DNA from: Thermoproteota archaeon | Lineage (GTDB): Archaea > Thermoproteota > Thermoprotei_A > Sulfolobales > Pyrodictiaceae | Assembly (NCBI GenBank): GCA_013153145.1 | Contig: JAADEY010000044.1 | Span: 1 to 33,383, forward strand | Direction: 5' to 3' | DNA length: 33,383 nucleotides | Shown: piece after piece, positions 14,202-22,127 of the stretch | Layout of the letters: each line of letters begins with the position of its first letter | How positions within the stretch are numbered: position 1 is the stretch's first letter | Made by a program: the position numbers and the translations under genes | Notes under the pieces: model-generated | Seen by the model: only the letters and a program-made list of their open reading frames with translations | The model's database searches: none | What the model was told of the DNA's origin: nothing

Positions 14202-15581
14202 CTAGTGATGCGACTGCAGCCACAACGGGATGACTACAAACACTATCACTACAAGCAGCACTATCAGAGCCACGACACCAAGGCTTACAGGTATGCTTGG
14301 CCCAGGCTGCACGGTCGTCGTTGTGGTTGCAGTCGCTGTGGTCGTGGTTGTGGCCTGAGTCGAGACGGCTACAGCCTCAACGGTGCTCGTGCAGTTGAGG
14401 GACTGGTAGGGGGCAGAGGCATAGACTAGCAGGGCTGCGCCCGGCACCGGCTCGATCAACGAGACGCTCAACGCGAGCCTGCCCGGCATAGTCTTGTTGT
14501 AGAGGACCCTGCCCTCACTGTCCAGGAGCGTGACGGTAGCGTTGAACCCTACACTGGGGTCACCACTACCACCAGCAGCCGCCACGTAATCACTTGTTGC
14601 AGCCACCCAGTAGGTGGCCGACAATCCATGACCCCATATCGTCGAGCCGGCTGAGAGGGCGTAGACGGCCCCACTACCACCCCCAACAACATCTATGTAC
14701 TTCGTCGCGTTCAGCTCGTCAAGCCTATAGCTCGTCCTCGCAGTCCCCAGCACTACCACGCCGCCCATGCTGGCCAGCAGCCTGCCGGGCGCGGCGGCAC
14801 CCTCAAGCTTGACGTAGCCCTCTACACGGCCTCCCCACCTAACCCTGTACAGCAGGCCGTCATACGTGTAGACGTAGACCTCACCGGTGCTAGTCACTAG
14901 GAGGCTGTGTATAGGGTGCCACAGCTTAACCATGGTGATGTTCCCTGTCTCGGCGTTGTAGAGGTACAGCACGCCGCTCGGATCACCAGCAGCGACGAGG
15001 GTCCCGTTCGGCGACGCGGCGATAGCGGTAACGAAGTTGCTCGTGTTAAAACTCCATACGACCTGGCCGCTGGTGGTGAGGGCCTCAACGCCGAACTCGA
15101 AGAGGGGGCCGGAGGCCGAGAGCTTAAGGTTCGTTATAGCATACATCGTCAATACCAGGTCGCCCGCCCTCGCCAGGGGCCAATAGACCCTCATGCTCAG
15201 CCTAGGATAGAGGTTCGAGACGTTAAGCCTCACAAGCTCCTTCCCGGGACACTTAATGTAGACCATCCCATCAACCGTCGCCGCGGCGTAACAGCCATCG
15301 ACGACGGCGACGCTGGAGACCCCTCCCTCAGTGGTCGTGTTCCAGACAACAACGCCATTAACGCTATCCAGCACATAAACCGCGCCATACGCTAGGTCAT
15401 CACCCCAGCCCGTGCCGACAACAACATACCTCATCCCATCACTAGCCATGCTCAAGACAAGCCCCCTAACCTCCCGTGACCAGACGGTTGCAGTCTGCAC
15501 ACTGGCAGCAGCACCAGCAGCCACCGGCAGGACTGCAGCCGCCAGCACCGCGAAGAGGAGTAAGGCGTGCCAGGCCCTCAT
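14202..15581 (-). CDS. Secreted, membrane-anchored beta-propeller protein
   Basis: A 459-residue surface protein. The signal peptide is MRAWHALLLFAVLAAAVLPV followed by AAGAAAS. The body has repeating four-stranded motifs typical of PQQ/WD-like propellers, for example GAVYVLDSVNGVVVWNTTTE, GVLYLYNAETGNITMV and GEVYVYTYDGLLYRVRW. A Thr-rich stalk (TQATTTTTATATTTTT) then leads to a C-terminal membrane helix (VSLGVVALIVLLVVIVFVVI) and a short cytoplasmic tail. The open frame extends to 15845, but ATG 15581 with GGGTGAC just upstream starts exactly at the signal peptide. Many Asn-x-Thr/Ser sites suggest N-glycosylation. It may be an envelope-attached binding or sensing protein; its ligand is unknown. 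Confidence 0.85.
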   Translation of the reverse strand: MRAWHALLLFAVLAAAVLPVAAGAAASVQTATVWSREVRGLVLSMASDGMRYVVVGTGWGDDLAYGAVYVLDSVNGVVVWNTTTEGGVSSVAVVDGCYAAATVDGMVYIKCPGKELVRLNVSNLYPRLSMRVYWPLARAGDLVLTMYAITNLKLSASGPLFEFGVEALTTSGQVVWSFNTSNFVTAIAASPNGTLVAAGDPSGVLYLYNAETGNITMVKLWHPIHSLLVTSTGEVYVYTYDGLLYRVRWGGRVEGYVKLEGAAAPGRLLASMGGVVVLGTARTSYRLDELNATKYIDVVGGGSGAVYALSAGSTIWGHGLSATYWVAATSDYVAAAGGSGDPSVGFNATVTLLDSEGRVLYNKTMPGRLALSVSLIEPVPGAALLVYASAPYQSLNCTSTVEAVAVSTQATTTTTATATTTTTVQPGPSIPVSLGVVALIVLLVVIVFVVIPLWLQSHH

Positions 15582-15612
15582 GAAGTCACCCAGAGTAGCG
15601 TGCCGCTCAGAG

Positions 15613-15622
15613 GGTAATAAGG
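15613..15622 (-). promoter_or_regulatory. Putative TATA box of the beta-propeller gene
   Basis: On the minus strand CCTTATTACC lies about 36 bases before ATG 15581, in the 65-base gap after the metallo-hydrolase gene. It is the only A/T-rich element there, so the propeller gene may be transcribed separately from its upstream neighbour. Confidence 0.4.
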
Positions 15623-15646
15623 GGGGTCTCCCACGCCCCGGGCTGC

Positions 15647-16765
15647 CTAGCCCTTCGTGATGACGTCTATCAGTGGGGGCGAGGAGAACTTGACCTCGGA
15701 GGCGGCGGCCACTATGACGCCCAGCTTCTCCGCCAGCTGGAGGACGGGGGCAACCCTCCTCCTCCACCTCCTGTCCCTCATGAGGTGGTGGTCGTAGACT
15801 ACGAGCTTCAGAGCCTCGGTCTCGAGTAGGATTATCTCCATGCACTCCAACGCCCTCTCAAGGTTAATCCTGTTGAGCATGTATGGGTAGAGGTATGTGG
15901 GGGGCCCGTCGGCGATGATTACCTCCGGCTTCAGCGAGGCAATCCAGTATGCGTAGTCCTCTATCATCGGCCCCATCAAGTCGCTCGTGTAGAGTATCCT
16001 CACCCCGCGCGCCTCAATGTAGACCGGGGTAACCCAGCCGGTACGATCATACTCTATCCCGTGGAAGAAGGGCCCCATCATGCACAGCCTCGTAGAGGCA
16101 ATAGTATAGCAGAAATTGTCGTCGAATACTATGTTCAGCCCGCCAATCCTCAACCGCTCCGGCAGACACGGCCCCCGCATCCACTCCTCAACCAGGCCCA
16201 TGAACCACCTCCTACCCTTACCGAGGAGCTCAGCCCTCCTCGCAGCATAGTCCCCCCAGTCACGCCTATGGCTCTCCACAAGCTCCTCCACGGGATCCCC
16301 TATGCAGGCCTCCCTGCACTCGACCCTCGGCGGGGGCTCCTCCCCCATCGCCTCGGCCAGCTCATCCACGAACCTCCTAGCCCTCTCCCACTGGCTATGG
16401 TTTATGAAGAGGTTCGGGTTCTTTGCTGCGAGTAGCTCCGCGCCCCGGTATATGGAGGCCGGCTCTGACAAGGCCTTGTCAAGCGGCGAGGTGTAGTGGT
16501 CGTGGTGGTAGTGGGTTATCACTATGAGCCTTGAAGCCCAGGAGTAGTGTTCTATGAGTCGTATCGCCTCCCTCCTAAGCTCCTCCTTCAACCCGGCCTC
16601 AAGCGGGTAGCTCGGCTGCATCGCAGCCGCGCCGGGGTCTATCAGCACCCCGTCCTCGAGGAAGATGGAGGATGATTTTGCACCCATGCTGTCGAACCAT
16701 AGGAGGTTTAGCCCAGCCCTCCTCAGCAGCTCCTCTACCTCCCTCTCCATGGTCTCCGGGTGCAC
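15647..16765 (-). CDS. UPF0282-family metallo-beta-lactamase-fold hydrolase
   Basis: A 372-residue metal-dependent hydrolase of the archaeal UPF0282 group. It has DSMGAKSSSIFLEDGVLIDP at the N-terminus and the MBL metal motif VITHYHHDHYTSP (HxHxDH). Later ligands lie in MMGPFFHGIEYDR, ILYTSDLMGPM, IIADGPPTYLYPYML and LVVYDHHLMRD. The start is GTG at 16765; an ATG at 16750 with GGAG before it is an alternative. The promoter box at 16789-16808 is shared with the glycosyltransferase gene. The fold supports hydrolysis or nuclease chemistry with two metal ions. The true substrate of this family is not known to me. Confidence 0.87.
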   Translation of the reverse strand: MHPETMEREVEELLRRAGLNLLWFDSMGAKSSSIFLEDGVLIDPGAAAMQPSYPLEAGLKEELRREAIRLIEHYSWASRLIVITHYHHDHYTSPLDKALSEPASIYRGAELLAAKNPNLFINHSQWERARRFVDELAEAMGEEPPPRVECREACIGDPVEELVESHRRDWGDYAARRAELLGKGRRWFMGLVEEWMRGPCLPERLRIGGLNIVFDDNFCYTIASTRLCMMGPFFHGIEYDRTGWVTPVYIEARGVRILYTSDLMGPMIEDYAYWIASLKPEVIIADGPPTYLYPYMLNRINLERALECMEIILLETEALKLVVYDHHLMRDRRWRRRVAPVLQLAEKLGVIVAAASEVKFSSPPLIDVITKG

Positions 16766-16788
16766 CGTTGTATAGCCTTGGACGGGGC

Positions 16789-16808
16789 AAACTAAATAAA
16801 GTAAAACT
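16789..16808. promoter_or_regulatory. A/T-rich box shared by hydrolase and glycosyltransferase genes
   Basis: AAACTAAATAAAGTAAAACT is the only A/T-rich element in the divergent interval 16766-16857. It contains TATA-like cores readable both ways (CTTTATTTAG on minus, AAATAAAGTA on plus). Spacing fits starts at 16765 (or 16750) and 16858. This is inference from position. Confidence 0.5.
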
Positions 16809-16857
16809 CACTTACTGAGATATCAGTGTATTGTTCAACTGTGATGGGTGTCTTGCC

Positions 16858-17904
16858 TTGAGAATAGGAATAGTATCGAGGTGGAACGCCACATGCGGAG
16901 TAGCTGTCCACGCAGAGATGATAGCGAAAGAGCTGCAGTCAATGGGCCACGAGGTAAGGGTATACGCCCCAACCATTGAGAGCGCGTCGAGGGACTGGCA
17001 CCACAAGCTAGTCAAGCCAGTAGACGAGGAGAACGTCGAGCGATGCTACGTGGAGGCCACCGACACCGGCTTCTACTGCAGCCTACACGATATAGACGCG
17101 CTCATAATCGAGGGCTACGCCAGGCTCCCAGCACGCGCGCTCGGCGAGCAGGTCGCGGCGGCCAGGAGGAGGGGGTCGCCGACGATAATGATACTCCACG
17201 AGGGGGAGCCCGCCCCCGCGGCAAGGCTCCTAAAGAACATACCAGTAGACCACGTAGCAGTCTTTGACGACCGCTGGATAAGCGAGATCCTCTACCCTCT
17301 CAGGGACTCCTTCGAGGCCGACGTACACATCATACCATACCCCTGCATGAAGCCGCTAACCGATAAGCCGTACCGGCCCGGGTTCGCGGAGGGGAAGAGG
17401 CTCATCGTCAGCTTCGGCAGGCAGCCGGTGGAGGAGTACGTCGACTACATAAAGGCCCTGACAATGATAGAGGGGAGGGAGGACTTCATATACTGGGTCA
17501 TAAGGAGCGATGGGCCACTACCCTTCGAGAAGCCATGGCTGCGCGTGACGTACGCCAGGCTGGAGACGAGGGACGTACACAGCATACTCCTCGGCGCAGA
17601 CCTGCACCTGCTGCCGAAGGGGTGGACGAGGAAGGTCGTGCTCTCATCAACCATATACATGACCATAGCCACACTGACACCGATAATAGCGCCCTACACG
17701 AGGTACACGGAGGACATACCCGTTGACGAGCAGGGCTACGGCCCAGTAGTCAAGTACATGAGGGTTAGGGAGCTTGCCAGGAAGATAACACTCCTCCTCG
17801 ACGACGAGGAGCTAAGGGGGCGTGTGAGGAGGATGGCTTCAAGATTCGCCGAGGAGAGGAGCGCCGACAAGATAGCCAGGCGGATAGCAGATATACTGTC
17901 GTGA
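16858..17904 (+). CDS. Glycosyltransferase, GT-B fold (group 1 type)
   Basis: About 348 residues. The N-terminal LRIGIVSRWNATCGVAVHAE, with MIAKELQSMGHEVRVYAP, is the first Rossmann half of a GT-B glycosyltransferase. The C-terminal half has LIVSFGRQPVEEYVDYIKAL, a region about donor-site distance away (HSILLGADLHLLPKGWTRKV), and a C-terminal helix RVRRMASRFAEERSADKIAR. TTG at 16858 starts exactly at the conserved strand and follows GGGTG by a good distance. The open frame from TTG 16831 adds nine atypical residues. The classical EX7E motif is not clear, so donor and acceptor are undetermined; the role may be in glycan or glycolipid assembly. Confidence 0.82.
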   Translation: MRIGIVSRWNATCGVAVHAEMIAKELQSMGHEVRVYAPTIESASRDWHHKLVKPVDEENVERCYVEATDTGFYCSLHDIDALIIEGYARLPARALGEQVAAARRRGSPTIMILHEGEPAPAARLLKNIPVDHVAVFDDRWISEILYPLRDSFEADVHIIPYPCMKPLTDKPYRPGFAEGKRLIVSFGRQPVEEYVDYIKALTMIEGREDFIYWVIRSDGPLPFEKPWLRVTYARLETRDVHSILLGADLHLLPKGWTRKVVLSSTIYMTIATLTPIIAPYTRYTEDIPVDEQGYGPVVKYMRVRELARKITLLLDDEELRGRVRRMASRFAEERSADKIARRIADILS

Positions 17905-17930
17905 CAAAACACGGCAGCCGGTAAGGACAC

Positions 17931-18359
17931 GTGACTGGACCCGGCCCGGGCAAGATAAGGCTCGACGCACGCGTCCGCCTCGAGTACGACGGCGGCTCCG
18001 AGGACGTCGACGCCGACGTATACCTGCACGTGAAGGGCTGGAGCAGGGCCCTTGTAACACACATAGACGTTGAGGCGGACGGCCTAGAGTATAAGCTTGT
18101 CGATGGGCCGGGCCGGGGCGTCTATGGCCGCCTCTACCTACGCGGCAGGGGCATAGTCTTCATCCCCCTCCATAGGGCGTGGAGGCTCGTCGTACTCAAC
18201 GACGTGCTCGGCTCGGCCCTTGCAAGGATAGGTGGGAGGACTGCAGGCTACCTTGGAGGGAAGGTGGGCGGGGTATTCATAGGCGCGAGGAGGGAGTACC
18301 TGCGGGTCCTCGAGGAGATAGCGGCGGAGAGGTTTGGCGTGAGGCCGAGGAGGGTGTGA
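17931..18359 (+). CDS. Conserved-looking hypothetical protein
   Basis: 142 residues from GTG 17931, preceded by GGTAAGGA and 26 bases after the glycosyltransferase stop. No signal peptide or membrane helix is evident. The first 80 residues look beta-rich (ARVRLEYDGGSEDVDADVYL, GLEYKLVDGPGRGVYGRLYL). A Gly-rich stretch (ARIGGRTAGYLGGKVGGVFI) leads into a basic C-terminal helix (REYLRVLEEIAAERFGVRPR). I do not recognise the family. Codon use matches its neighbours, and the spacing argues for an operon with the glycosyltransferase and the downstream membrane protein. Confidence 0.7.
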   Translation: MTGPGPGKIRLDARVRLEYDGGSEDVDADVYLHVKGWSRALVTHIDVEADGLEYKLVDGPGRGVYGRLYLRGRGIVFIPLHRAWRLVVLNDVLGSALARIGGRTAGYLGGKVGGVFIGARREYLRVLEEIAAERFGVRPRRV

Positions 18360-18398
18360 GGCCTGCATACACCGCTCCAGCTACTCCTATGGGTATAC

Positions 18399-19292
18399 AT
18401 GCTCACCATGGCTTCAGCCCTCCTAGGCTTCCTCATAGCTGGTATAGCCTCCTCAACGGGGCTCGCAGAGAAGCTAGCCTCAATAGCCGCCCCAATAGCC
18501 GAGGCAGGAATACATCCAGCACTCTCACCAATGCCCATACTCTACCTCGTCAGCCCAAAGGCAGCCCACGCCCTCGCGGCAGCCGAGCTGAGGGAGGGCA
18601 GGGTCGAGCCGGTAGACGTCTACATAGCGTACCTCGCCTCAATGCTCCCACTACGCCTCCTCTACATGTACAGGTTCTACATACCAGTCCTAGTCCCCCT
18701 CCTAGGCATAATAGCAGTCGAGTACATAGCCATGCGCTCAGCCCTAGACATAGCCCTCGCAGCGACAGCAGTCCTGCTCGGCAGGAGGAGGCGCAGAGGA
18801 GACCCAGCACCAGTACACGGGTGCACGCCCCCGCCTAGGCGGGGGAGGCTCCTGGATGGCCTCGGCCGCGGCATGCGCCTATACCTAGGCTTCGCCGCCA
18901 GGTTCACACTCGCATACCTTGTCGTCGCCCTGCTCCTCGCAACCGGGGCCATGAGGATGCTGGCCTCATGCCTAAACCCCGCCCTATCCCTCCTCGGCGT
19001 CGATGCAAGAGGCGCCGTCTACATAGCCACGGCGGTTGCAAGCCCGAGGGCGGCCTACGGGCTTGCAAGGGTGCTGCTGGACACCGGGTACCCGGGGCAG
19101 AGGCTGCTTGGATGCATGTTCCTGGGCAACGGGCTCTTCGCGGCGCTCAACGAGTCGTGGACGCGGACGCTCCCCTTCTACACCAGCATATACCCTAGAC
19201 GGGTGGCGCTCACACTCCTCGTCATAGGAGTAGGCTCTGCAGCGGTCTACGACGTCACGCTAGGCGTGATAATACTCCGGCTAACCACCTGA
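18399..19292 (+). CDS. Multi-spanning membrane protein, nucleoside-recognition (Gate domain) type
   Basis: 297 residues with about six to eight hydrophobic segments, for example ASALLGFLIAGIASS near the N-terminus, YIPVLVPLLGIIAVEYI, LAYLVVALLLATGAMRM and LTLLVIGVGSAAVYDVTLGV. A cytoplasmic-looking basic insert (GRRRRRGDPAPVHG, then PPPRRGR) lies mid-protein. The repeated pattern around LSPMPILYLVSPKAAHALAA and IATAVASPRAAYGLARVLLD, two related halves, resembles archaeal nucleoside-recognition Gate-domain proteins. ATG 18399 is used, with ATG 18408 as an alternative. It follows the hypothetical gene by 39 bases. What passes through it is unknown, and the family call is moderate. Confidence 0.7.
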   Translation: MLTMASALLGFLIAGIASSTGLAEKLASIAAPIAEAGIHPALSPMPILYLVSPKAAHALAAAELREGRVEPVDVYIAYLASMLPLRLLYMYRFYIPVLVPLLGIIAVEYIAMRSALDIALAATAVLLGRRRRRGDPAPVHGCTPPPRRGRLLDGLGRGMRLYLGFAARFTLAYLVVALLLATGAMRMLASCLNPALSLLGVDARGAVYIATAVASPRAAYGLARVLLDTGYPGQRLLGCMFLGNGLFAALNESWTRTLPFYTSIYPRRVALTLLVIGVGSAAVYDVTLGVIILRLTT

Positions 19293-19371
19293 AACCCACC
19301 CCTCTTTACCCTCCCCCGGTGCTAGCGTATGCCACTGGTAGCTGCTGGTACGTAGTGTTGGGTGTCTACTC

Positions 19372-20802
19372 GTGGACGTAGACCTACTAGGCTTCATAGT
19401 CGACTACGCCGGGAAGCGTGGGGCAAGCTACGCCGAGGCCAGGCTCCACGTCATAGACTACCTCGAGGTCACGTCGAGGAACGGGGAGCTTATAGGGATA
19501 GGGAGTTGGCGCAGCAGCGGGATAGGTATACGCCTAATATACAACGGCGTCCTGGTCTTCGCGGCCGGCGAGGCCAGCAGCAGGGAGGAGGCTAGGAGCC
19601 TCGTCGAGGAGGCAATAGCCAAGGCGAAGGCGGGGGCCGGGTTCAGGCACGGCCTCTCGGAGGAGAGGCTGGGCAGGGCCAGGTACGAGCTGAAGCCCGT
19701 CAAGCCGCTCGAGGACGTCAGCATAGAGGAGAAGACGAGCCTCCATAGGGAGGCGTGGGAGAGCCTGGTCGGGAGGCTGAGGGAGGCCAAGCCGGCGGCA
19801 TTCGCAGTCGAGTACATGGAGGCCCACGAGTACAAGGCCATAGTAACCAGCGACGGTGCATTCATAGAGTCGAGCATACCAAGAGTCTCACTCTTCGCGA
19901 ACATAACCCTCGCATCCCCGCAGAAGGGGAGTATACAGCGCTTCATAGAGCTCGGAGCCTCCGGCGGATACGAGGCAGTCGAGTCATGGAGGCTCAGCGA
20001 GAGGGTTGCCGAGGAGGCCGGCGAGATGGAGGAGGTCTTGATGAAGGGTGTTGAGCCTCCAAAGGAGCCCGTTAGGGTGGTGCTGGGGAGCGAGGTCGTG
20101 GGCCTCATAGTGCATGAGAGCTGCGGGCACCCCATGGAGGCTGACAGGATATGGGGTAGGGAGGCGGCGCAGGCTGGTGAGAGCTTCGTCAAGCCCGACA
20201 TGATAGGGAGGTATGTCATAGGGAACGAGCAGGCAACGGTGATAGACGACCCGACGATACCAGGCAGCTTCGGCTACTACCTCTTCGACGACGAGGGAGT
20301 CCCGGCCAGGCCACGCTACCTATACCTCCGCGGAGTGCTGAACGAGCCCCTCCACACAAGGTGGAGCGCATACATCTTCAACACGCACAGCAACGCTGCA
20401 GCCAGGGCGATGGACTACACGAGCGAGCCGATACCAAGGATGGCCAACACATACCTAGCGCCCGGCGACATGAGCCTGGAGGAGCTCTTCGAGGAGGCGA
20501 GGGACGGGGTCTACATAAAGAACTACATGGAGTGGAACATCGACGATATAAGGTGGGGGCAGCGCTACGTAGGCCTAGCAGCATACAGGATAAGGAACGG
20601 CGAGCTCGCCGAGCCCATAAGGAACCCCGCGATAGAGTTCACAACCAAATGGTTCTACAGCAACATAGCTGCTAAGAGCAAGAAGGTAGAGTTCTACGCA
20701 GGCCTATGCGGCAAGGGAGAACCAATGCAGGGAGTACCCGTATGGTTCGGCGGCCCACACGTCCTCCTAAACCCCTTGAAGCTGGGGGTGGCGCCGAAGT
20801 GA
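19372..20802 (+). CDS. tldD: TldD metalloprotease subunit
   Basis: A 476-residue member of the TldD/PmbA family, partner of TldE. It carries the zinc-binding HESCGH (residues 248-253, HExxxH) within LIVHESCGHPMEADRIWG. The C-terminal GLCGKGEPMQGVPVWFGGPH supplies the third ligand Cys (residue 446). The GTG at 19372 is preceded by GGGTG. The downstream tldE start overlaps the tldD stop by 4 bases, so the two should be made at equal levels and assemble as a heterodimer. In bacteria TldD/TldE digests unfolded peptides and trims microcin and CcdA. In archaea it is a cytoplasmic peptidase of unclear substrate. Confidence 0.95.
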   Translation: MDVDLLGFIVDYAGKRGASYAEARLHVIDYLEVTSRNGELIGIGSWRSSGIGIRLIYNGVLVFAAGEASSREEARSLVEEAIAKAKAGAGFRHGLSEERLGRARYELKPVKPLEDVSIEEKTSLHREAWESLVGRLREAKPAAFAVEYMEAHEYKAIVTSDGAFIESSIPRVSLFANITLASPQKGSIQRFIELGASGGYEAVESWRLSERVAEEAGEMEEVLMKGVEPPKEPVRVVLGSEVVGLIVHESCGHPMEADRIWGREAAQAGESFVKPDMIGRYVIGNEQATVIDDPTIPGSFGYYLFDDEGVPARPRYLYLRGVLNEPLHTRWSAYIFNTHSNAAARAMDYTSEPIPRMANTYLAPGDMSLEELFEEARDGVYIKNYMEWNIDDIRWGQRYVGLAAYRIRNGELAEPIRNPAIEFTTKWFYSNIAAKSKKVEFYAGLCGKGEPMQGVPVWFGGPHVLLNPLKLGVAPK

Positions 20803-22127
20803 ACCCGGTCGAGCTCTCAACCAGGATGGTTAAGGAGGCCCTCAAGCAGGGCTTCGACGAGGCAGCGGTGCTCATCGAGGCAGGGAAGAGATGCATGGCC
20901 AAGTTCGCAAACAACATAGTGACCGTCGTCCAGTACTGGAGGAGCTACCAGGCATCCATATACCTGGCCAAGTCGAGGAGGATCTACGTCGCAACGATAA
21001 CGAGCAGCAGGCCCCAGGACATGGTAGAGGCGATAAGAAACGCTAGGAGGATCATAGAGAAGCTGGGGGAGTCGCAGCTCTACGCCGAGCTACCCGAGCC
21101 CACGGGTAAGCCGCTGGGAGGCCTCGCCGACCCATCCATGGAGGACTACATGGACAAGGCATCGGAGCTCGCCCTCGAAGCAGTGAACACTGCACTCGAA
21201 AACGGCGCCTCGAAGGCGGCCGGCACCATAGACCTCGCGTCGAGCATCGTTGCACTAGCGACCTCCCGCGGCGCGGAGCTGAAGGAGGAGGTGACATACA
21301 TGAAGGCCTACGTTAGGGCCTTCGGCCCGAAGACCACCGGCCACTGGGCGTACGCTTCCACGAGGGCCTCCGAGGAGGCGGTGAGGGAGACGGCGAGGAT
21401 AGCCGCTGAGTACGCCTCACTCAAACTAGACATAGTAGACATCGAGCCGGGGAGGTACGACGCAATACTCTCACCACTAGTCGCAGGCAACCTCGTGGAC
21501 GAGGTAGGGCGCTCAGCATCAGCACTCCACGTAATGATGGGGTTCTCCCCCTTCGCAAAATACAAGCCAGGGGAGAAGATAGGGGCCGAGACAATAACCA
21601 TAATCGACGACCCACACGACAAGGCACTGCCCGGCTCCAGGGGCTTCGACGACGAGGCAGTAGAGACCAAGAGGAAGCCGATAATAGAGAGGGGCGTTGT
21701 CAAGACACTGCTACACAACACGAAGACAGCAGCCAAGATGGGGGCAGAGACAACGGGCAACGCCGGCTGGATAGACCCACACCCATGGAACCTCGTAGTG
21801 GAGCCCGGCGACGCCAAGCTCGAGGAGATGATCCGGGAGGTCAAGCGCGGCCTACTCGTACTAAACAACTGGTACACCAGGTACCAGAACGCCTACGAGG
21901 GCGTATTCTCGACCGTCACGAGGGACGCGCTCATCTACATAGAGGACGGCGAGTACAAGGGTATAGTGAGGAGGCTCAGGATAGCGGACACGATACCAAA
22001 CCTATTGTCGGGCGTCGAGATGGTCGGCAGGAAGCCCTACGACGTCTCCTGGTGGGAGGTCCCGATACCTACGAGGGTTCCATACATGCTGGTCAGGGGG
22101 CTGAGGTTCACGAAGCCGGTTGTCTGA
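20799..22127 (+). CDS. tldE: TldE/PmbA subunit
   Basis: A 442-residue partner of TldD. It shares the fold (VLSPLVAGNLVDEVGRSASA equivalents, ITIIDDPHDKALPGSRGFDD, ERGVVKTLLHNTKTAAKMG) but has no HExxxH motif, as expected of the non-metal subunit that shapes the active-site cavity. The C-terminal YIEDGEYKGIVRRLRIADTI, then LLSGVEMVG, matches PmbA. GTG at 20799 overlaps the tldD TGA as GTGA and follows a G-rich stretch (GGGGGTGG). The longer open frame from 20706 lies inside tldD and is not used. The 3' end overlaps the convergent malic enzyme gene by 20 bases. Confidence 0.94.
   Translation: MNPVELSTRMVKEALKQGFDEAAVLIEAGKRCMAKFANNIVTVVQYWRSYQASIYLAKSRRIYVATITSSRPQDMVEAIRNARRIIEKLGESQLYAELPEPTGKPLGGLADPSMEDYMDKASELALEAVNTALENGASKAAGTIDLASSIVALATSRGAELKEEVTYMKAYVRAFGPKTTGHWAYASTRASEEAVRETARIAAEYASLKLDIVDIEPGRYDAILSPLVAGNLVDEVGRSASALHVMMGFSPFAKYKPGEKIGAETITIIDDPHDKALPGSRGFDDEAVETKRKPIIERGVVKTLLHNTKTAAKMGAETTGNAGWIDPHPWNLVVEPGDAKLEEMIREVKRGLLVLNNWYTRYQNAYEGVFSTVTRDALIYIEDGEYKGIVRRLRIADTIPNLLSGVEMVGRKPYDVSWWEVPIPTRVPYMLVRGLRFTKPVV

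Noticed and set aside
15650-15700. GTGATGA at about 15656 resembling box C of a C/D RNA
   Set aside because: No CTGA box D at a suitable distance, and it lies in hydrolase coding sequence.
15582-15845. N-terminal extension of the beta-propeller frame
   Set aside because: The 88 extra residues are Arg/Gly/Pro-rich, overlap the hydrolase gene, and precede a textbook signal peptide with its own ribosome-binding site.
17931-19292. The hypothetical gene and the membrane gene as one gene broken by TGA
   Set aside because: They share a frame, but the first ends in a natural basic tail, the second has its own start and a hydrophobic N-terminus, and no fused family is known to me.
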